NCBI GenBank assembly: GCA_013076295.1
Contig: RQOL01000699.1
Coordinates: forward strand, 6,200,104-6,264,103
Source of the DNA: Sanderia malayensis
Taxonomy: Eukaryota; Cnidaria; Scyphozoa; Semaeostomeae; Pelagiidae
DNA length: 64,000 bases
Direction of reading: 5' to 3'
Under the pieces are notes generated by a model. That model did no database searches. It was not told where the DNA came from and was given only the letters and a program-made list of their open reading frames with translations. This document shows positions 1-12,018 of this stretch, piece after piece. The position numbers and the translations under genes are program-made. Position 1 is the first letter of the stretch. Each line of letters starts with the position of its first letter.

Positions 1-1085
1 TTACAGCTGAGGGGGAAAAATAGAAAAAACTTAGCCACTTACCAGTGAAGTTCTTTGGGAAACAGTTGCAAATAGCAAGTTTCAAGTAAAATTCCAGTTG
101 ATTGCAAGGAAGGGCAGAATAGCTTTTAGACAACTGCATGTGCTTTGAATGGCTTCGTTTCAGTGAAATCACAAAATTTTCGTTTCTGAAATTCGTTCTT
201 TAGATGGTTGCATCCAGACCTGTAATTATAAAAGCAGAAATTGACAATTCACGGTTTTAGCATTCAATTTAGTATTGAAAAGATTTGTAAAGCAAAAAAT
301 TATTCAGAATTTTAGATCGCCCAGAACGTTCTGTAAACAACGGATCATAATAAATGAAAAACAAAATAAGAAGGACATAGAGGAGTTTAGTAGAGGCAAA
401 TAGAAACAACTTAGGCACTTACCAGTGAAATCCCGAGAAGCTTTTAGTTGGAAATCTTGAGTAAAACGACAGCAAAAATAAAACGCAGCCACAAAACGAA
501 ATAATATCATTCGGTTTGTCCGGTCCCAAATTCGAAAATGGACATCCACTGCACGTTCGCTCAAGGAAGGAAGGAACTTCCTCGTCAATCAAAGGTCTCA
601 GTAACAAAAGGCGCTGTCGGATTAGTGTCAAACGCAACAGGGATTGATTGTTTCGAAAACGGTAAACAACGCACGATCGATCTTTCCAGAAGCATGACAT
701 CATCCAGACGCAATAATTGTCAGGGGGTCGCACGGCACAACGCGTTTTGTTCGACTCGATGCTTTAGTACGCGAGGAAGCTCGGGTGACGTCCCCCTCGC
801 ACGCAAAACAAAAGACTGGGCACAGCAGCATCTGACACAGCAAACAAAGCAGACTTCAAACGAAAACAGAGGGCGGAAGAATTTTCGAGGTAGAAAAGTG
901 AAAATATCTGAAAAACGAAAAGGAATTTCGAAAAACAAAATACATATTAGTAATATAGACGGGAGTGGGAATAATTGCGAGTGGTTTTCGAGAAGAACAG
1001 ATCGGGGAAATTTTAGGAGTAGTGAAGACAAAGTCGGGCGGTTGGTGGCCTTTGAGCGCACTTTCCGTCACCGCTCACGTTTTAG
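1..1085. other. Non-coding segment with a duplicated splice-donor-like patch
   Basis: No convincing gene is seen. On the minus strand two similar patches, ending at 43 and at 423, both read ...TTCACTG followed by GTAAGTG, a good 5' splice-site match, and the 30-50 bases before them are alike. They may be duplicated exons of a minus-strand transcript or parts of a repeat. The long ORFs here on either strand have no recognisable domain and unnatural composition, so none is called. The segment ends at a TATA-like stretch (about 1083) where the GC-rich dispersed repeat begins. Confidence 0.3.
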
Positions 1086-1410
1086 TATATAGAGACTAGC
1101 CAGGGGCCCGCTCGCTACGCTCACTCCCCGGAGCCCCCCAAGCAACAAAAGTTTAATGTGGTTGGCGCGCCTCGCGCGCTGCATTCGCTCCCGCTCATGC
1201 CCATACATACATACATACATACATACATACATACATACATACATACATACATACATACCTACCTACCTACATACATGCATACATACATACATACTTACAT
1301 GAGCCGGGTTTGGTCGTTTCGCTCCCTCCCCAGAGCCGGTCAAGTAAGCAAAGCTTAATCTGGTTGGCACACTTCGCGCGCTGCATTCGCTGCCGCTGAT
1401 GCCCATACAT
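1086..1410 (-). repeat. GC-rich dispersed repeat (GR), two copies around a CATA tract
   Basis: Two copies (1086-1200 and about 1305-1405) of a repeat seen elsewhere in the window. Its core, read on the minus strand, is GGCATGAGCG followed by GCGAATGCAGCGC and a palindrome-rich GCGCG segment. Between and after the copies lie CATA tetranucleotide runs (1201-1300 and 1405-1435). Other copies are at 3466-3582, 19921-20033, 36640-36846, 43839-43903 and 47520-47835. Confidence 0.8.
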
Positions 1411-1429
1411 ACATACCTACATACATACA

Positions 1430-1995
1430 TACATACTCTACAATACATACTCGACAATACATACCCTACAACACATACCCTACAATACATACCCTACAAT
1501 AGATATCCTACAATACATGACCTACAATAAATACCCTACCATACATACCTTACAATACATACCCTACAATACATACCCTACAATACATACCCTACAATAA
1601 ATACCCTACCATACATACCCTACAATACATATCCTACAATACATACCCTACAATAAATACCCTACAATAAATACCCTACAATACATACCCTACAATACAT
1701 ATCCTTCAATACATAACCTACAATAAATACCCTACCATACAAACCTTACAATACATACCCTACAATACATATCCCACAATACACACCCTACAATAAAAAC
1801 CCTACAATACATACCCTACAATAAATACCCTACATTACATACCCTACAATACATACCTTACAATACATACCCTACAATACATACCTTACAATACATACCT
1901 TACAATATATACCCTACAATACATACCCTACAATACATACCCTACAATACATACCCTACAATACATAACCTACAATACATAAGCTACAATACACA
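1430..1995. repeat. 14-bp minisatellite, array A
   Basis: About 40 head-to-tail units of CCCTACAATACATA with point variants (CCTTACAATACATA, CCCTACAATAAATA). The unit looks like an expansion from the adjoining CATA tract. The same unit fills 18600-18960 and 20033-20930, always between a GR repeat and the start of an R1 repeat. It contains CCCTA but is not the animal telomere repeat. Confidence 0.95.
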
Positions 1996-2036
1996 CGACG
2001 CAACATTTCTAAAGAAAGTAAAGGTGGGAGCTCGAG

Positions 2037-3465
2037 TCTTCCCCCCTGGCCAGCAACCGCCCCGCGCCCCCCCTTCCGCCCCCTGAAAGCCGTTTCTGAA
2101 AATTGATAACTTCAGTGTGAAGTTTGAAAAAAATTAGTTGCTTTCAAGAAGCTAATGCATCCTGGAAATTTTAAACTCAATCTGTAATAAAAAATATATC
2201 AAACTGTAGCTAAGGAAACAGCGAATCCGATAAATATATTCACATTTCTTAACAGTGTTGTTTTGAATTTTAAGAGAGTATTTAGCGCAGCCCAACACAA
2301 AAGTGGTGAAAAAATTTATTCATCAGCCAACTTTAAAAACACGAAAATTCCCCTAACTTGGTAAAAATTTCTCCATTTGAACTCAAATTACACCAAAGGG
2401 AACTGATACCTTGGCGAAAGGGTATCGAAAGTACTTGGGTGCATTTGAAATGCTTTTCGCAATTTTAGTTGTACATTTTTGATGTCCAAGACATGATTTT
2501 GTTGATCAAAAATAGCCGTGAAATCAAACCCGTGAAAAAAATAGCATTCACCAACTTTCAAATTAAATTAACGTGGCCAATTTTTGTCCTACACACCCCA
2601 CGAAAATATCAACATGAAGCTAATAGCTTGGCGAACATTTATCGAAAGTATTTGGGTGAAAAAAACAAAGTTTTGGCAGGTTAAAAATTAATTTTCGCAA
2701 ATGCAAAACACACGCGTGTTGCTTGAAAATTTCGTGTTTTTCAGCAAAATCCAAACTCGGCGAAAACTGTCCAAAAACAGAGGAAAATCAACAAAACAAA
2801 AAAAACAAAGCCATATAACTTTAGTTCTTGTGTAAATAAACAGTTATCGAAAGTTTAAATGGAGAAAATCGGCCCAGAAGGACCCGAGAAAATCAAAATT
2901 GTCTTCGTGTTTTGGTTAGGCCCTCGAGCCGAAAGAAAAACGTGAGGTGAAACAAAACAAAACTCGTGCTATTTAAAGCCAAAAACAATTGAATAAAGGA
3001 AATACCTTGAAATAATTGTCCACCAATTGTCTCCACAGGTCTTGACAACAATTGACACGTCTTTACAATTGATTTCCGGCAGGTATTCACGTTTAAACCC
3101 GAGCAACTTGCCGCCCGTTCAACTAAAAAAACACGTGCTTCTCCCTCCTCGTTTTGCATCTCATTAACTCCGTCCTCGGAACTTTCTAGAGAGTCGGAAC
3201 ACAAAATGGGCCATAACTCCCGAACCGTTTGGAGTAGAAATTAGCCACATAATTTACTTTTATCAGCGCGATGCAGCGATCATTTTGATACCAATTTGCA
3301 CCCTTATTGACCCCCAGAAAAAAAGCCTTTATGATATCAAGCCCCGCTCCTTTGATCCCATTGTTTGGTCGAAGGTTGCCATTGTTTGGTCGAACGTCGA
3401 TTTTCCGGGGACAATGGCCCATTGTTGAGCGTTTCCTGGTCACGTGTGACCGTAGAATAGTATAT
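2037..3465. repeat. R1 repeat, copy A (longest)
   Basis: Begins with a C-rich stretch right after the minisatellite and ends at a TATA-like motif and the next GR copy. Near-identical sequence recurs at 18955-19920 (copy B, internal deletion of the 2450-2600 portion) and 20930-21955 (copy C, lacking the 2100-2500 portion). Order R1-GR-minisatellite-R1 repeats, so this is a long tandem array or a composite satellite. It contains a conserved exon-like minus-strand ORF, listed separately. Confidence 0.9.
3006..3204 (-). CDS. Exon-like ORF inside R1 copy A, unknown function
   Basis: Minus-strand ORF starting MCSDSLESSEDGVNEMQNEE, followed by a segment with CSGLNVNTCRKSIVKTCQ and ending ...GGQLFQ at a donor-like AAG/GTATTT (donor at 3005). 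The same reading frame is kept in copy B (19492-19681; MCSDFLESSKDRVNEMQ). Copy C has the segment at 21489-21732 but a 1-base loss shifts its amino end. A TATATATA motif at about 3460 lies upstream on this strand. Conservation of frame in two copies hints at past coding use, but the copies are also highly similar at DNA level, so it may be chance. No domain is recognised. Confidence 0.3.
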
Positions 3466-3582
3466 ATAGACTAGCCGGGGGCGCTCGCATACGCTCGCTT
3501 CCCGGAGCCCCCCAAGCAACAAAAGTTTAATGTGGTTGGCGCACTTCGTGCGCTGCATTCGCTAACGCTCATGCCCTTTGCC
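3466..3582 (-). repeat. GC-rich dispersed repeat (GR), copy 3
   Basis: Same repeat as at 1086-1200 (AGTTTAATGTGGTTGGCGCA core, then the CATTCGCT and CTCATGCCC motifs on the plus strand). It follows R1 copy A directly but here no minisatellite follows; unrelated AT-rich sequence begins at about 3590. Confidence 0.8.
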
Positions 3583-3909
3583 ACCCCACGTACAGTGGTT
3601 TGGCTCGCCCTCGCTCCCCTGTCTATCTATTGTCACGATTGTAGTGTTTAACATGCATGGAAATTAGTTTTAGCAATCAGCCTCGTTTTCATTTGAAAAT
3701 CCTCGTTTTCATCAGGTAATCCTCGTACTGATGGTACAGTACATAAGATGCAAGATCAAAGTTTGTTTTGCTGTAGGGACAACAACAATTAGTGTGCTAT
3801 TAGTTGAGTGCATAGATTGACACTTGGCTGTGGTCCTTTGTCAAGTTAGTATAAACAGTAAATGAAGATCTGTGATGAGGATGCAGAATTTAAATTAATG
3901 TTGACTTAC

Positions 3910-4990
3910 AGAGGTATGGTTTTGTTTCCATGATAAGATGATACTGATGCATTGGACTTTGACAAATCAATAGGTATGAAGTCTCCAATACTTGCATTTG
4001 TAAAATGATGTACATCAGTAGATCTACAAAGTGAAAGAGACAAATTATATTCCACTTAACATGTTGGTTTATTACTATCGATGGTAAAAAATAATTGGAT
4101 TCTTTGGATAAGATAGCCCTTGGGAGCTGAATAAGTTGATAGCGAAAAATTGATCTTTCATAATTAGGGACTTTGTTTAACTGGAATAACAATTGGGACT
4201 TTCTTCACTGTATTGTAACGTATTATTTAGAATATATTAAAAGCCCTGATAGCAAAAAGTAAGTGTGACTCAAGTAACAATAGTTTCCTTTCCTTAATAT
4301 TAATGTTAAATAAAGAGAGAATCTGTGGAATTTAATTTTCCTTTCATGTTGATTCAATGTATCTCAATATAAAAAGAAATAAAGAAATCAATATTGTTCA
4401 GTATGACATTACAGACAAAACAGATCATGTAATGCATTTGCCACGAAAAAGCTTTATTAAATTAAATCAAGTAAGTACAAAGATATCCACAGCTGGGATT
4501 GGCTTTACATTGGTTTGAATCATATAGAACATAAGGATAAGCACCTGTTACCTTGGATAACCAAAGCAAAAGTACTTCATAATCATCATCAATGGGATGG
4601 GAATTGCATGGTGAAAGGTGTTTCATAGGAGTATTGGGCTTGGCTGGTAAGGCAAAGAAGGCAGCCACAAAGTGAAAAGAAGCGACTGCAACATGTGGCT
4701 ATAGGATTAAACACTCTTTGTGAAAACATTAAATATAAAAAGCTATGAAACATAAGCGGAGTTGTCAATTTTGGCCTCAAGAAAGTATATGTTAATGAGT
4801 GAAATACAATTGGCCTAAGAAACATGTAGTTTAAATGTCAACTCGAATGGGGTGAAAGTAAAAGTAAATTCTACTTACCCCTCAGCTTTGGCAAAATGAA
4901 TGTTTCTATCAGGTATATTTTGTCTTATTTCAGCATCAACTTCCGTTGCGATGCAAGATTTTGGAATTATGTTATGCTTATGCTGTTCTA
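3910..4990 (-). CDS. Candidate spliced exons, unknown product
   Basis: Three minus-strand pieces are open and end in donor-like sites. About 4879-4990 encodes ...TEVDAEIRQNIPDRNIHFAK before GTAAGT. 4552-4643 encodes ...HPIDDDYEVLLLWLSK before GTAACA, with a CCAG acceptor. 3910-3990 encodes IGDFIPIDLSKSNASVSSYH and a short tail before GTAAGT. The residue mix looks coding-like but I cannot name a domain, and the join order is guesswork. The middle pieces have a damaged copy near 8510-8900, so this could be part of a repeat rather than a host gene. Confidence 0.25.
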
Positions 4991-5016
4991 ATATGAAATA
5001 TTAGGACAGCATGAGC
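4976..5016. repeat. 41-bp near-perfect hairpin
   Basis: Two 19-base arms (left GCTTATGCTGTTCTAATAT) pair at 17 of 19 positions around a 3-base loop. It abuts the 5' edge of the candidate exon at 4879-4990. It could be a tiny inverted-repeat insertion or a structured RNA element. Confidence 0.6.
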
Positions 5017-5215
5017 ACGAAGATGAAAAATTTCTACGTAGACGAAAGATAGCATAAATCGAAATCATACAACGAATTCTATTGTTATGCAGCCTCGCTT
5101 GGACGTAATTATCTGATTGAGCTGGATTGGCTAACAATCACGGCAACCTCAAGTGAACAAAGAACATGCTGTTAGTGCGCCCTTCCTTTCATCTTTGTTG
5201 TTCCTGAGAGGGTCA

Positions 5216-5549
5216 ATGGCGATGGTAAGTAGGTTTTGCAAAGCGTATTATATCATTGCGATCTTTCAAGATACATCTTGAAAATAAATGTGTAGCATTT
5301 CTGTGAAGGCTTTGATTCATTTTACCAGCGTATAAGACTTTAGGAAATATAGTATTTGACAAAATCCCTTGAGAATAGGCCACATGTAAGAAAAACGGAT
5401 GCTAGAGATATGATACATTGTCTGTATTTGAAGATGGTATAAGATTCTGTTCTTTTTACATTTTATTACATGTACTATTCGTGCATTTTAGGTGGTGCAT
5501 AACTTGTGTAGCCCCATGTTAATGGAGGCAATTTTTGACTGTTCTTCAG
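5216..5549 (+). CDS. Candidate first exons of a plus-strand gene
   Basis: ATGGCGATG at 5216-5224 is followed at once by GTAAGT. A second piece, 5492-5549, has a TTTTAG acceptor and a GTAAGT donor. Joined, they stay in frame (MAMVVHNLCSPM and on, 22 codons). I could not find a downstream exon in the needed phase that stays open, and the upstream candidate is only a CCAAT-like motif. Low support; it may be chance pairing of splice sites. Confidence 0.2.
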
Positions 5550-6576
5550 GTAAGTATTGAATTATAGTAGATCATTACGTTTCCGAAAGGCCATCTAGTT
5601 CATTTATAAAGACGGGTTTTTGAAATACATTTATTGCAAATTTTTAGGGTTCCTGTGACAGCATGTGAAAGGTACTGTTGGTGATAAATATTTGTTGGCG
5701 AAATGCATGATTTTTCAAAGGTAGAAGTCTTGTTATTATTTTTGCAATGTTATTATTATTAATTATTATTTTAGTCTACCGTTCTAATGTAATACATTCT
5801 AATAACTATTGAACGAAACAAACAAATAACATTGAAACAAAACGAACAAAACACAAACACGAACATGATATCACTGACAACAACTACTTTCTATAACTGT
5901 CCTTTCCTGCCCCTTACCAAAGATAAAATTTCTGTTGTGGGTACTTCTGCCCACATGCATCTGGTAAGGGCTTCCACTTTCTTTCCGTTTCTTTTTTTCT
6001 GTGTTTTTTTTTGTTTTTTGAAGTTTTTTTTTGTCAAAATTTTTATTTTTATTTCCCTAGATGTCCTGTAGAGAAGAACACAGTGTTACAGAGGGAATTA
6101 AAAGTAAACAATATGTTATACACACTGATGAGATGGAAATTTTGCATTGCAACTTACGCTATTTCATCCTTTGTTAAATATATATTAATGTATTAACATA
6201 TTATTACTCTCTTCATATGGGATGAAGCTTCCATTAATTATTGTATATTATATTTTTTATTGGTATGTTTCACAGATGAGATGGGAATTTTGCATTGCAA
6301 CTTACGCTATTTCTTGCTTCGTTAAATGCCTGCCTTCGGTGCTAACGAAGTGAAACTTGGTGCCTTTGTGAATGGCACTGAATTTGAAGGCACATTGCCT
6401 TTTTAGTGACCCAATATCAGTAAAGTCGATTAGCTAGGATTAATATGAGAACAATATATTAAAAACAGTGACTCAAATAGGACACAATTGTGTTTCCTTG
6501 TAAAGCAGTTTGATAATATATGCATGACATTGATATAGATTTATCAATATATGGATGATAGTATTTTTCAATGTTA

Positions 6577-7290
6577 CCTCAGTTTCCTCACCACAAGAAA
6601 CCACTGTCGGTTCCTTCGCCACTTCAGGCTCAACTGCTGCAGGCTCAACTGCTGCAAGTTCATCAAGGATGGCAAGTTCCATTTCACTATCCATGTTTAC
6701 ACTATATATAAATATATTGTCATTGTCAGTGAAAGGTGAGTTAATAGGCTATCAGTTGTTTGAATTTGCCTCTACTGTTCTCTTAATGTAACAATAATAT
6801 ATCTATACTTTTAATGTATTAATATGAAACAGTTCTATTTTCTGCAGAAAATCAATGATAATTATCTTTCTTACAATGAAGGGGAGAGACTAAAGGCAGG
6901 CCGAAAACACAGAAATAAATACACGAACTTACGGTAACAGTAGTTGGGAAAATTATCTATCTCAGGTGAACCTGTAAAGGATAAAATTGTTATAATATTG
7001 TGAAAATATCCACTGCAATGGCAATTGTGATGTAAAACATAGCAGTTTGAGCTTTAAAGCTGTTTAGTTATGAATAGCCTGTATTTTTATGTGAAAGTAA
7101 AAGGAACATTAAAAATTATGTACTTACGTGAATTGTTGTTTTGCTTGTGGTGGGTTGAAAAAATTTTTTACGCACGCTATGTCCTCTATGACGCCAGAAA
7201 AAATTTAAATTTCGCGCCGCTATTGTTGTTGCTATGACGCCGAAATTGCCGTGAAAATCTGATGATAATAGTATTAGCTGCAGGACATTA
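6577..7290 (-). CDS. Candidate 5' exons of a minus-strand gene
   Basis: A minus-strand ATG at 6694 opens an acidic peptide with a repeated AAVEP unit (MDSEMELAILDELAAVEP...) ending at a GTAACA donor at 6576. Upstream on the same strand are two more splice-flanked pieces: 6933-6971 (TTTACAG acceptor, GTAAGT donor) and one ending at 7128 (GTAAGT donor). They would be 5'-untranslated exons. The product is not recognised and no downstream coding exon could be tied to it. Confidence 0.25.
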
Positions 7291-8389
7291 CGTCGTGCTG
7301 CATTGATTGTATTGTGATTGAAGGTTTCAACAGCAACAAAACTTGTAATTATGCGATAACTATAAGAATTACAAATTACAATTGCGATGAGAATACACGC
7401 TTCTTTTTATAAGGAACCTAGCTGCTGAGGGCCTAATTGTTTAAGTTCGTTATTTTGAGATCTCTTTGACCTCTTCGTAGTTCTAAAAGTTGTTTAATTT
7501 TAAGTTGGCATTTGGTGGACATAATTAGTACAGATGCAAGAAAAACATTCAAATTCATCGTTTTGCTATGTGAAGAGATAAGAAGTCAACAGATGAAAAG
7601 CTTCATAAAACATAAATGGAAGCAAGTGTCAGTGATATATACCATGAGAATGTTGCTGACAAAAAAAACAGAAATACTTTGTCAGGCACTTTCCCACATT
7701 GAGTGAATGAGGAGATACCATGCACTATGAGGTTCTGGTTGAGAAGATATTTACAATGGGAAACTATCATAATTTATCATGCAAGACTTTAAATATTCAA
7801 GTAAGATAACAAAGAGATATTTATGCACATATAGATTATTAAAATGCATTAATAATGTTTGCTTGTGTGGTAAGAGCCATCTTAGCTTGTTTTGTCCAGT
7901 GTAATGGATGATTCTATCAGTGATTGATACAATGTATGCTTGCCAATAAATTTGAAAATCTTGTGTTGTAATGGTTGTGAAATCATTGCCATTTGTGTCT
8001 GGCACACTGAGTTTACAACAACACATCTACCTGATAAGGAACATCATTAAGTGACAATGAGGAAGAATTAAGTACCTACAGGATTAGAATACTGTAAGTG
8101 ATTCAATAAGAAAACATTTAGTGATAGTCAATGTAGAAATAGTATTCAGCTTTTATTTACTCAGTCTGCTTTTCAATTAGGGTGCATTAATTAATTTATC
8201 TATTGATCTGAAGCAGAGAGCCCCATACCTTGAATATTATACCTGACTTGGGAAATAATTGGAAGAGAACATTTTGAACCATAGGCTGAATTTTCCATTG
8301 CCTTTAACTAAATGAATCTGTACAAAAAATAGAAAATTAATGAGTGTGGTAGACAAAAGAGATATGCAAGCATTTGCAATGAGGAAGGT

Positions 8390-8900
8390 GGTAAGCAAAT
8401 AAAGTGTGGATTTTTCCCAGGGTTTGAACTTGACTTTCACTGGTTTCCTTCATGTACATCACAACAATTAAACATGTTCAATAAACAGAAAGTAGAAAGC
8501 AGGTTCATGTGGGGATATCAATGAGCTTTGCTTGTAAAACAAAGAAGGCAGCCACAAAGTAAATAAATTGGTTAGGAACTATATTCACGGAAATAAAAGC
8601 CCCAGGAAGATGTTGGTAGAGCAACGCACATTTCTTCTGAAAACAAAGTACTGAAAAAACATTGGAAAATTTCCAGAATTCTGGCCTAACAAACTATATG
8701 TAAACCGTGAGTAAAGTAGAAATGGCTAAGCTAAGCAATTTCCATTCAACATATCAAATTCAAAGGGATGAAAATGAAAATATACATTGTTGACCTCTGA
8801 TTCATAGCAGCCTAGTTTTCTCCTTTAAGTCAATAAGGGTATACATGAGCTTTATTTTCTCTCATTTCAGTATCAAAAATTGGCTTATAAATCGAAATAT
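8390..8900. repeat. Diverged copy of the 4.5-4.9 kb segment
   Basis: Shares AAGAAGGCAGCCACAAAGT and neighbouring motifs with 4650-4670, plus the TTTCAG-flanked segment near 8865 with the one near 4930. In this copy the matching reading frames carry stop codons. It is an old tandem or dispersed duplication. Confidence 0.5.
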
Positions 8901-10313
8901 CCATTGTTTGATTGTGGAAAATGAAAGTGCACCTTATTTACCTTTGGTGAACAGCAAGGTAGTTGTTTCCTTTAAGCCAGGAAGGCTTTATGAGGTATAA
9001 TTTCATTGAGTTCAGCAACAAAACCCAACTGGATGCCATTTTTGTTGGCAGACAAAAACTTAGACCCGACAGGCAACAATAGTGCGATGATGAGACATAA
9101 CATAGATGAAAATCATACATAGACAGTACAAAGGCGTTTGAAATGAGAGACAGAAGTCTCGCCTCGTTTCAATGATCTTAGCAGAAATGCATCTGATTAA
9201 AAACGAAGTCAATAAATTTTGTTATGATATTATTGAATGGAGATTTATATGGGACAAATACACAAATATATGAATATTGAAACTCTAACGATCTATCTCC
9301 TGATTATCTACTATTGAATACGTAAAAACGTCGCTAAATATCGCTATTCTAAAAACCTTATTATTAATGCGGAAGATCTGAAAGATATACAATACAGTAC
9401 AAAGATATGTTTTGAAAGGACGTGGATAGATATTTGTATTGCATGCGAAGTACAAAGCGAAGGGTTCAGTCATGATAAACTCTACTATTGAAATTGGTGA
9501 ATTGTCAATATCAATAAAAATTGATGCACACAATCCGTAGTTCAGGTTGCAAAATTGATTGGTTTAGCGACGTGCTTAACCAAAATGACAGTACCTCAAT
9601 TGGATTCTTCAATAGCACTTCACTCTCAGCAAGCATACATCTCTGCCACGGCGTGAATGGATTCTTTCAATAACTGCGGTCGTTTGTTTTGAGGATTACG
9701 TTTGTACATAGCAAAAAAAAGAATAAGATTGCCGGTTACATTAGTTAAAAGCTCGAACACCAGCGTCAAGGAGTAACCTTTGTTCGAGTTTTCCTTGTTG
9801 GTGAAAACTGCAATTGAAATTTGGAATTATATAACAGTAAACACTAAAGGGGCCTCTATAGCTTAAAGACTAAGTTTTCATGTATTAAAAGGAGAGGGGG
9901 GATGTTATTGATAATGCGATGCTTTACAAAAAGTAACTATCCTTAAGGGAGAATTTGCAGTTTTCACAGAGTAAGGAAATCCACTTTCCCATAGGCAATA
10001 TCGGAGAAAATGGCAACGCATAACTCTTAATAATCGGGCGCTACGCAGGATTCAGGACTGTGCCGACTGCTGTGTGTGGTGCAGTCACCCCTGGACATGT
10101 GGAGGGTGTAATGTCCAGTTGGTCTCCGCAGATCAGTGTTATCTAGAATGAATGCATTCTAGAAGGGTGCCGGTAACGGCTGTACATCACACTTATGTGC
10201 GACGTGATCTGCGTTGACACACAATACCCGTACCCTTGAATGTGTGTATGTGCGTTTTGGTAGGCAGCCCTCTGTAGAGCAACCGTGCAGAAGGTCGCTC
10301 TAAAATGAAGCCT

Positions 10314-11868
10314 TTACAGGACTTCTTGGAAAACAATGTTCTTTGTTTTCCTGTGTGTTTCCTCTGGGAGGAATACTTTGAGCCCGTTAAATGATGTTGC
10401 TCTTGACATGGCCACATATAACTGACCATGTGTGAACACGGGCTCAGGTAAGTACAAACCAACATACCTCAGGGATTGCCCCTGTGCCTTGTTGATTGTC
10501 AAGCAGTATGCAAGTCTGACTGGAAACTGTCGGCGTTTCATTTTGAACGGCATTTCCGTGTCCTGAGTGGAGACTGTGATCTTGGGAATCATGACCCGTT
10601 GTCCTCTGTGCTCCTTGGTAATGATCTCTGCTGTGATAACGTGACGTCGGAGATGCCGAACTATGAGTCTTGTTCCGTTGCAAAGACCTTTCTTTGGATT
10701 GAGATTCCGCAGAAGAATGATCGTTGCACCAACCTAAGGCAATGAATATTATTGTGATTAATGATGGCTTTTTTTGGTGCACTACCTTTGCACATAATAA
10801 TTTAATGTTAATAGGATGAAAGATTGTACTCTTCCTACCTTGAGTTTAAGTCTGTGCAACGGCATTCCATTCGGAGTGAGTTGGTTGAGAAATTCAATGG
10901 GGTAGGCCTCTTCCTCATCTGGATCGTCTGTGACAACACTGTCTGTGCTGTAATAAGTTCTTTCGGGTGTTTGAAGTCTGTCCAGAATTAAGTCGTTTAC
11001 TTGATGTGATAAGTCATTCTTTGGAGTCAGACAACAGCGTTCAGATATTGTTACAGGATCCATCATTAGGTGTGAATCTGGTGTGTTCGGCCTGGGAAAA
11101 ATAAGTTCAGCATGTCTTCTTTAGACGAAGTGCATATCTGTTGTGGCAGAATTACGTTGTCCAGTGCATCGTGTGCTTCTTGCTTGTTGCCAAGTCTGAG
11201 AAGCCATTCTGAGAATTCACGGTATGAATCATCTTGAACGGCTCTCATGTTGGTGTGTAAACGATGCTGCTGAAACTTTGTCCATAGATCAATGATCTGG
11301 TGTGATTTTAGAGTCTCTGCTACAATTCTTTCCCTTCCTGCTTTCGTGACGACAGGTAGAACTGTCTGAAGTCACCGCCAAGTAGCATGAACTTGCCACC
11401 AAATGGTCTGTCGACATGTGTAATGTCTCGAAGCAGTCGGTCGACTGCTTGTAATGCAAGTGCGGGAATCATGGAAGCTTCATCCCATATGAATAGGGTA
11501 GTTTCGCGCAATACCTGTGCTCTCCTGCTCTGTCTCTTGACATTACACGTTGATTCAGCTTGAAGTGGTATAGGAATTTGAAAGGTAGAATGTGAAGTTC
11601 TACCATTTATGAGCAGTGTTGCAGCAATTCCTGACCACGCCATGCACTGAACTTTATGTCCATTGGCTTGGAGATTGTGAACCAACGTGTTGTAAAGGAA
11701 AGTTTTCCCGGTTCCAGCCGGCCCGTCAACAAAGTGACAGTTCTGTTCGGATTGCGCGTTGATAGCATCAGTGATTCCCGTGTATATGGCTCGCTGTTCA
11801 GGGTTCAATGCGGCCACATTCGTTCTCCTTCCTCTCTGGCATTGCCAACATCATGTCATCTTCCTCTG
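10314..11868 (-). pseudogene. Helitron 1 Pif1-like helicase domain (broken)
   Basis: Superfamily 1 helicase motifs are clear: Walker A GPAGTGKT (about 11725), Walker B FIWDEASM, motif III LLGGDFRQ (before 11320), and near the C-terminus LTINKAQGQSLRYVGLYLPE and GQLYVAMSRAT (10592 down). The enzyme unwinds DNA for strand displacement. A frameshift after GGDFRQ and others at about 11066 and 10780 break it. A GTAGGA donor at about 10843 and a CTTAG acceptor near 10737 mark a further intron. Confidence 0.88.
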
Positions 11869-12018
11869 TAATAATAAGTGAAATATATTGCAATAAATTG
11901 GAAAGAAAGCTAGGAGAATCAATGTGCAAAATACGTAAATGCCCTTTCTGCACGATCTTAGGATACATTATTATATTCTTACTAATACAGTACATATTTG
12001 AAAATAACACATTAGTAC

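Larger units (their letters stand above)
3583..9177. other. AT-rich region without a firm gene
   Basis: No long ORF and no recognisable domain. It holds weak splice-flanked candidate exons (3910-4990 and 6577-7290 on minus, 5216-5549 on plus), a hairpin at 4976-5016, and a diverged duplication (about 4550-4930 against 8510-8900). The rest, including 5550-6570 and 7300-8400, shows simple A/T-rich sequence with nothing I can name. Confidence 0.5.

Noticed and set aside
538..1092. 184-codon plus-strand ORF
   Set aside because: No domain, Lys/Arg-rich composition without pattern, and it ends at the GR repeat boundary; opposite strand is equally open.
1430..1995. Telomere-like repeat
   Set aside because: CCCTA occurs but the unit is 14 bp and not CCCTAA; arrays are internal and tied to GR/R1.
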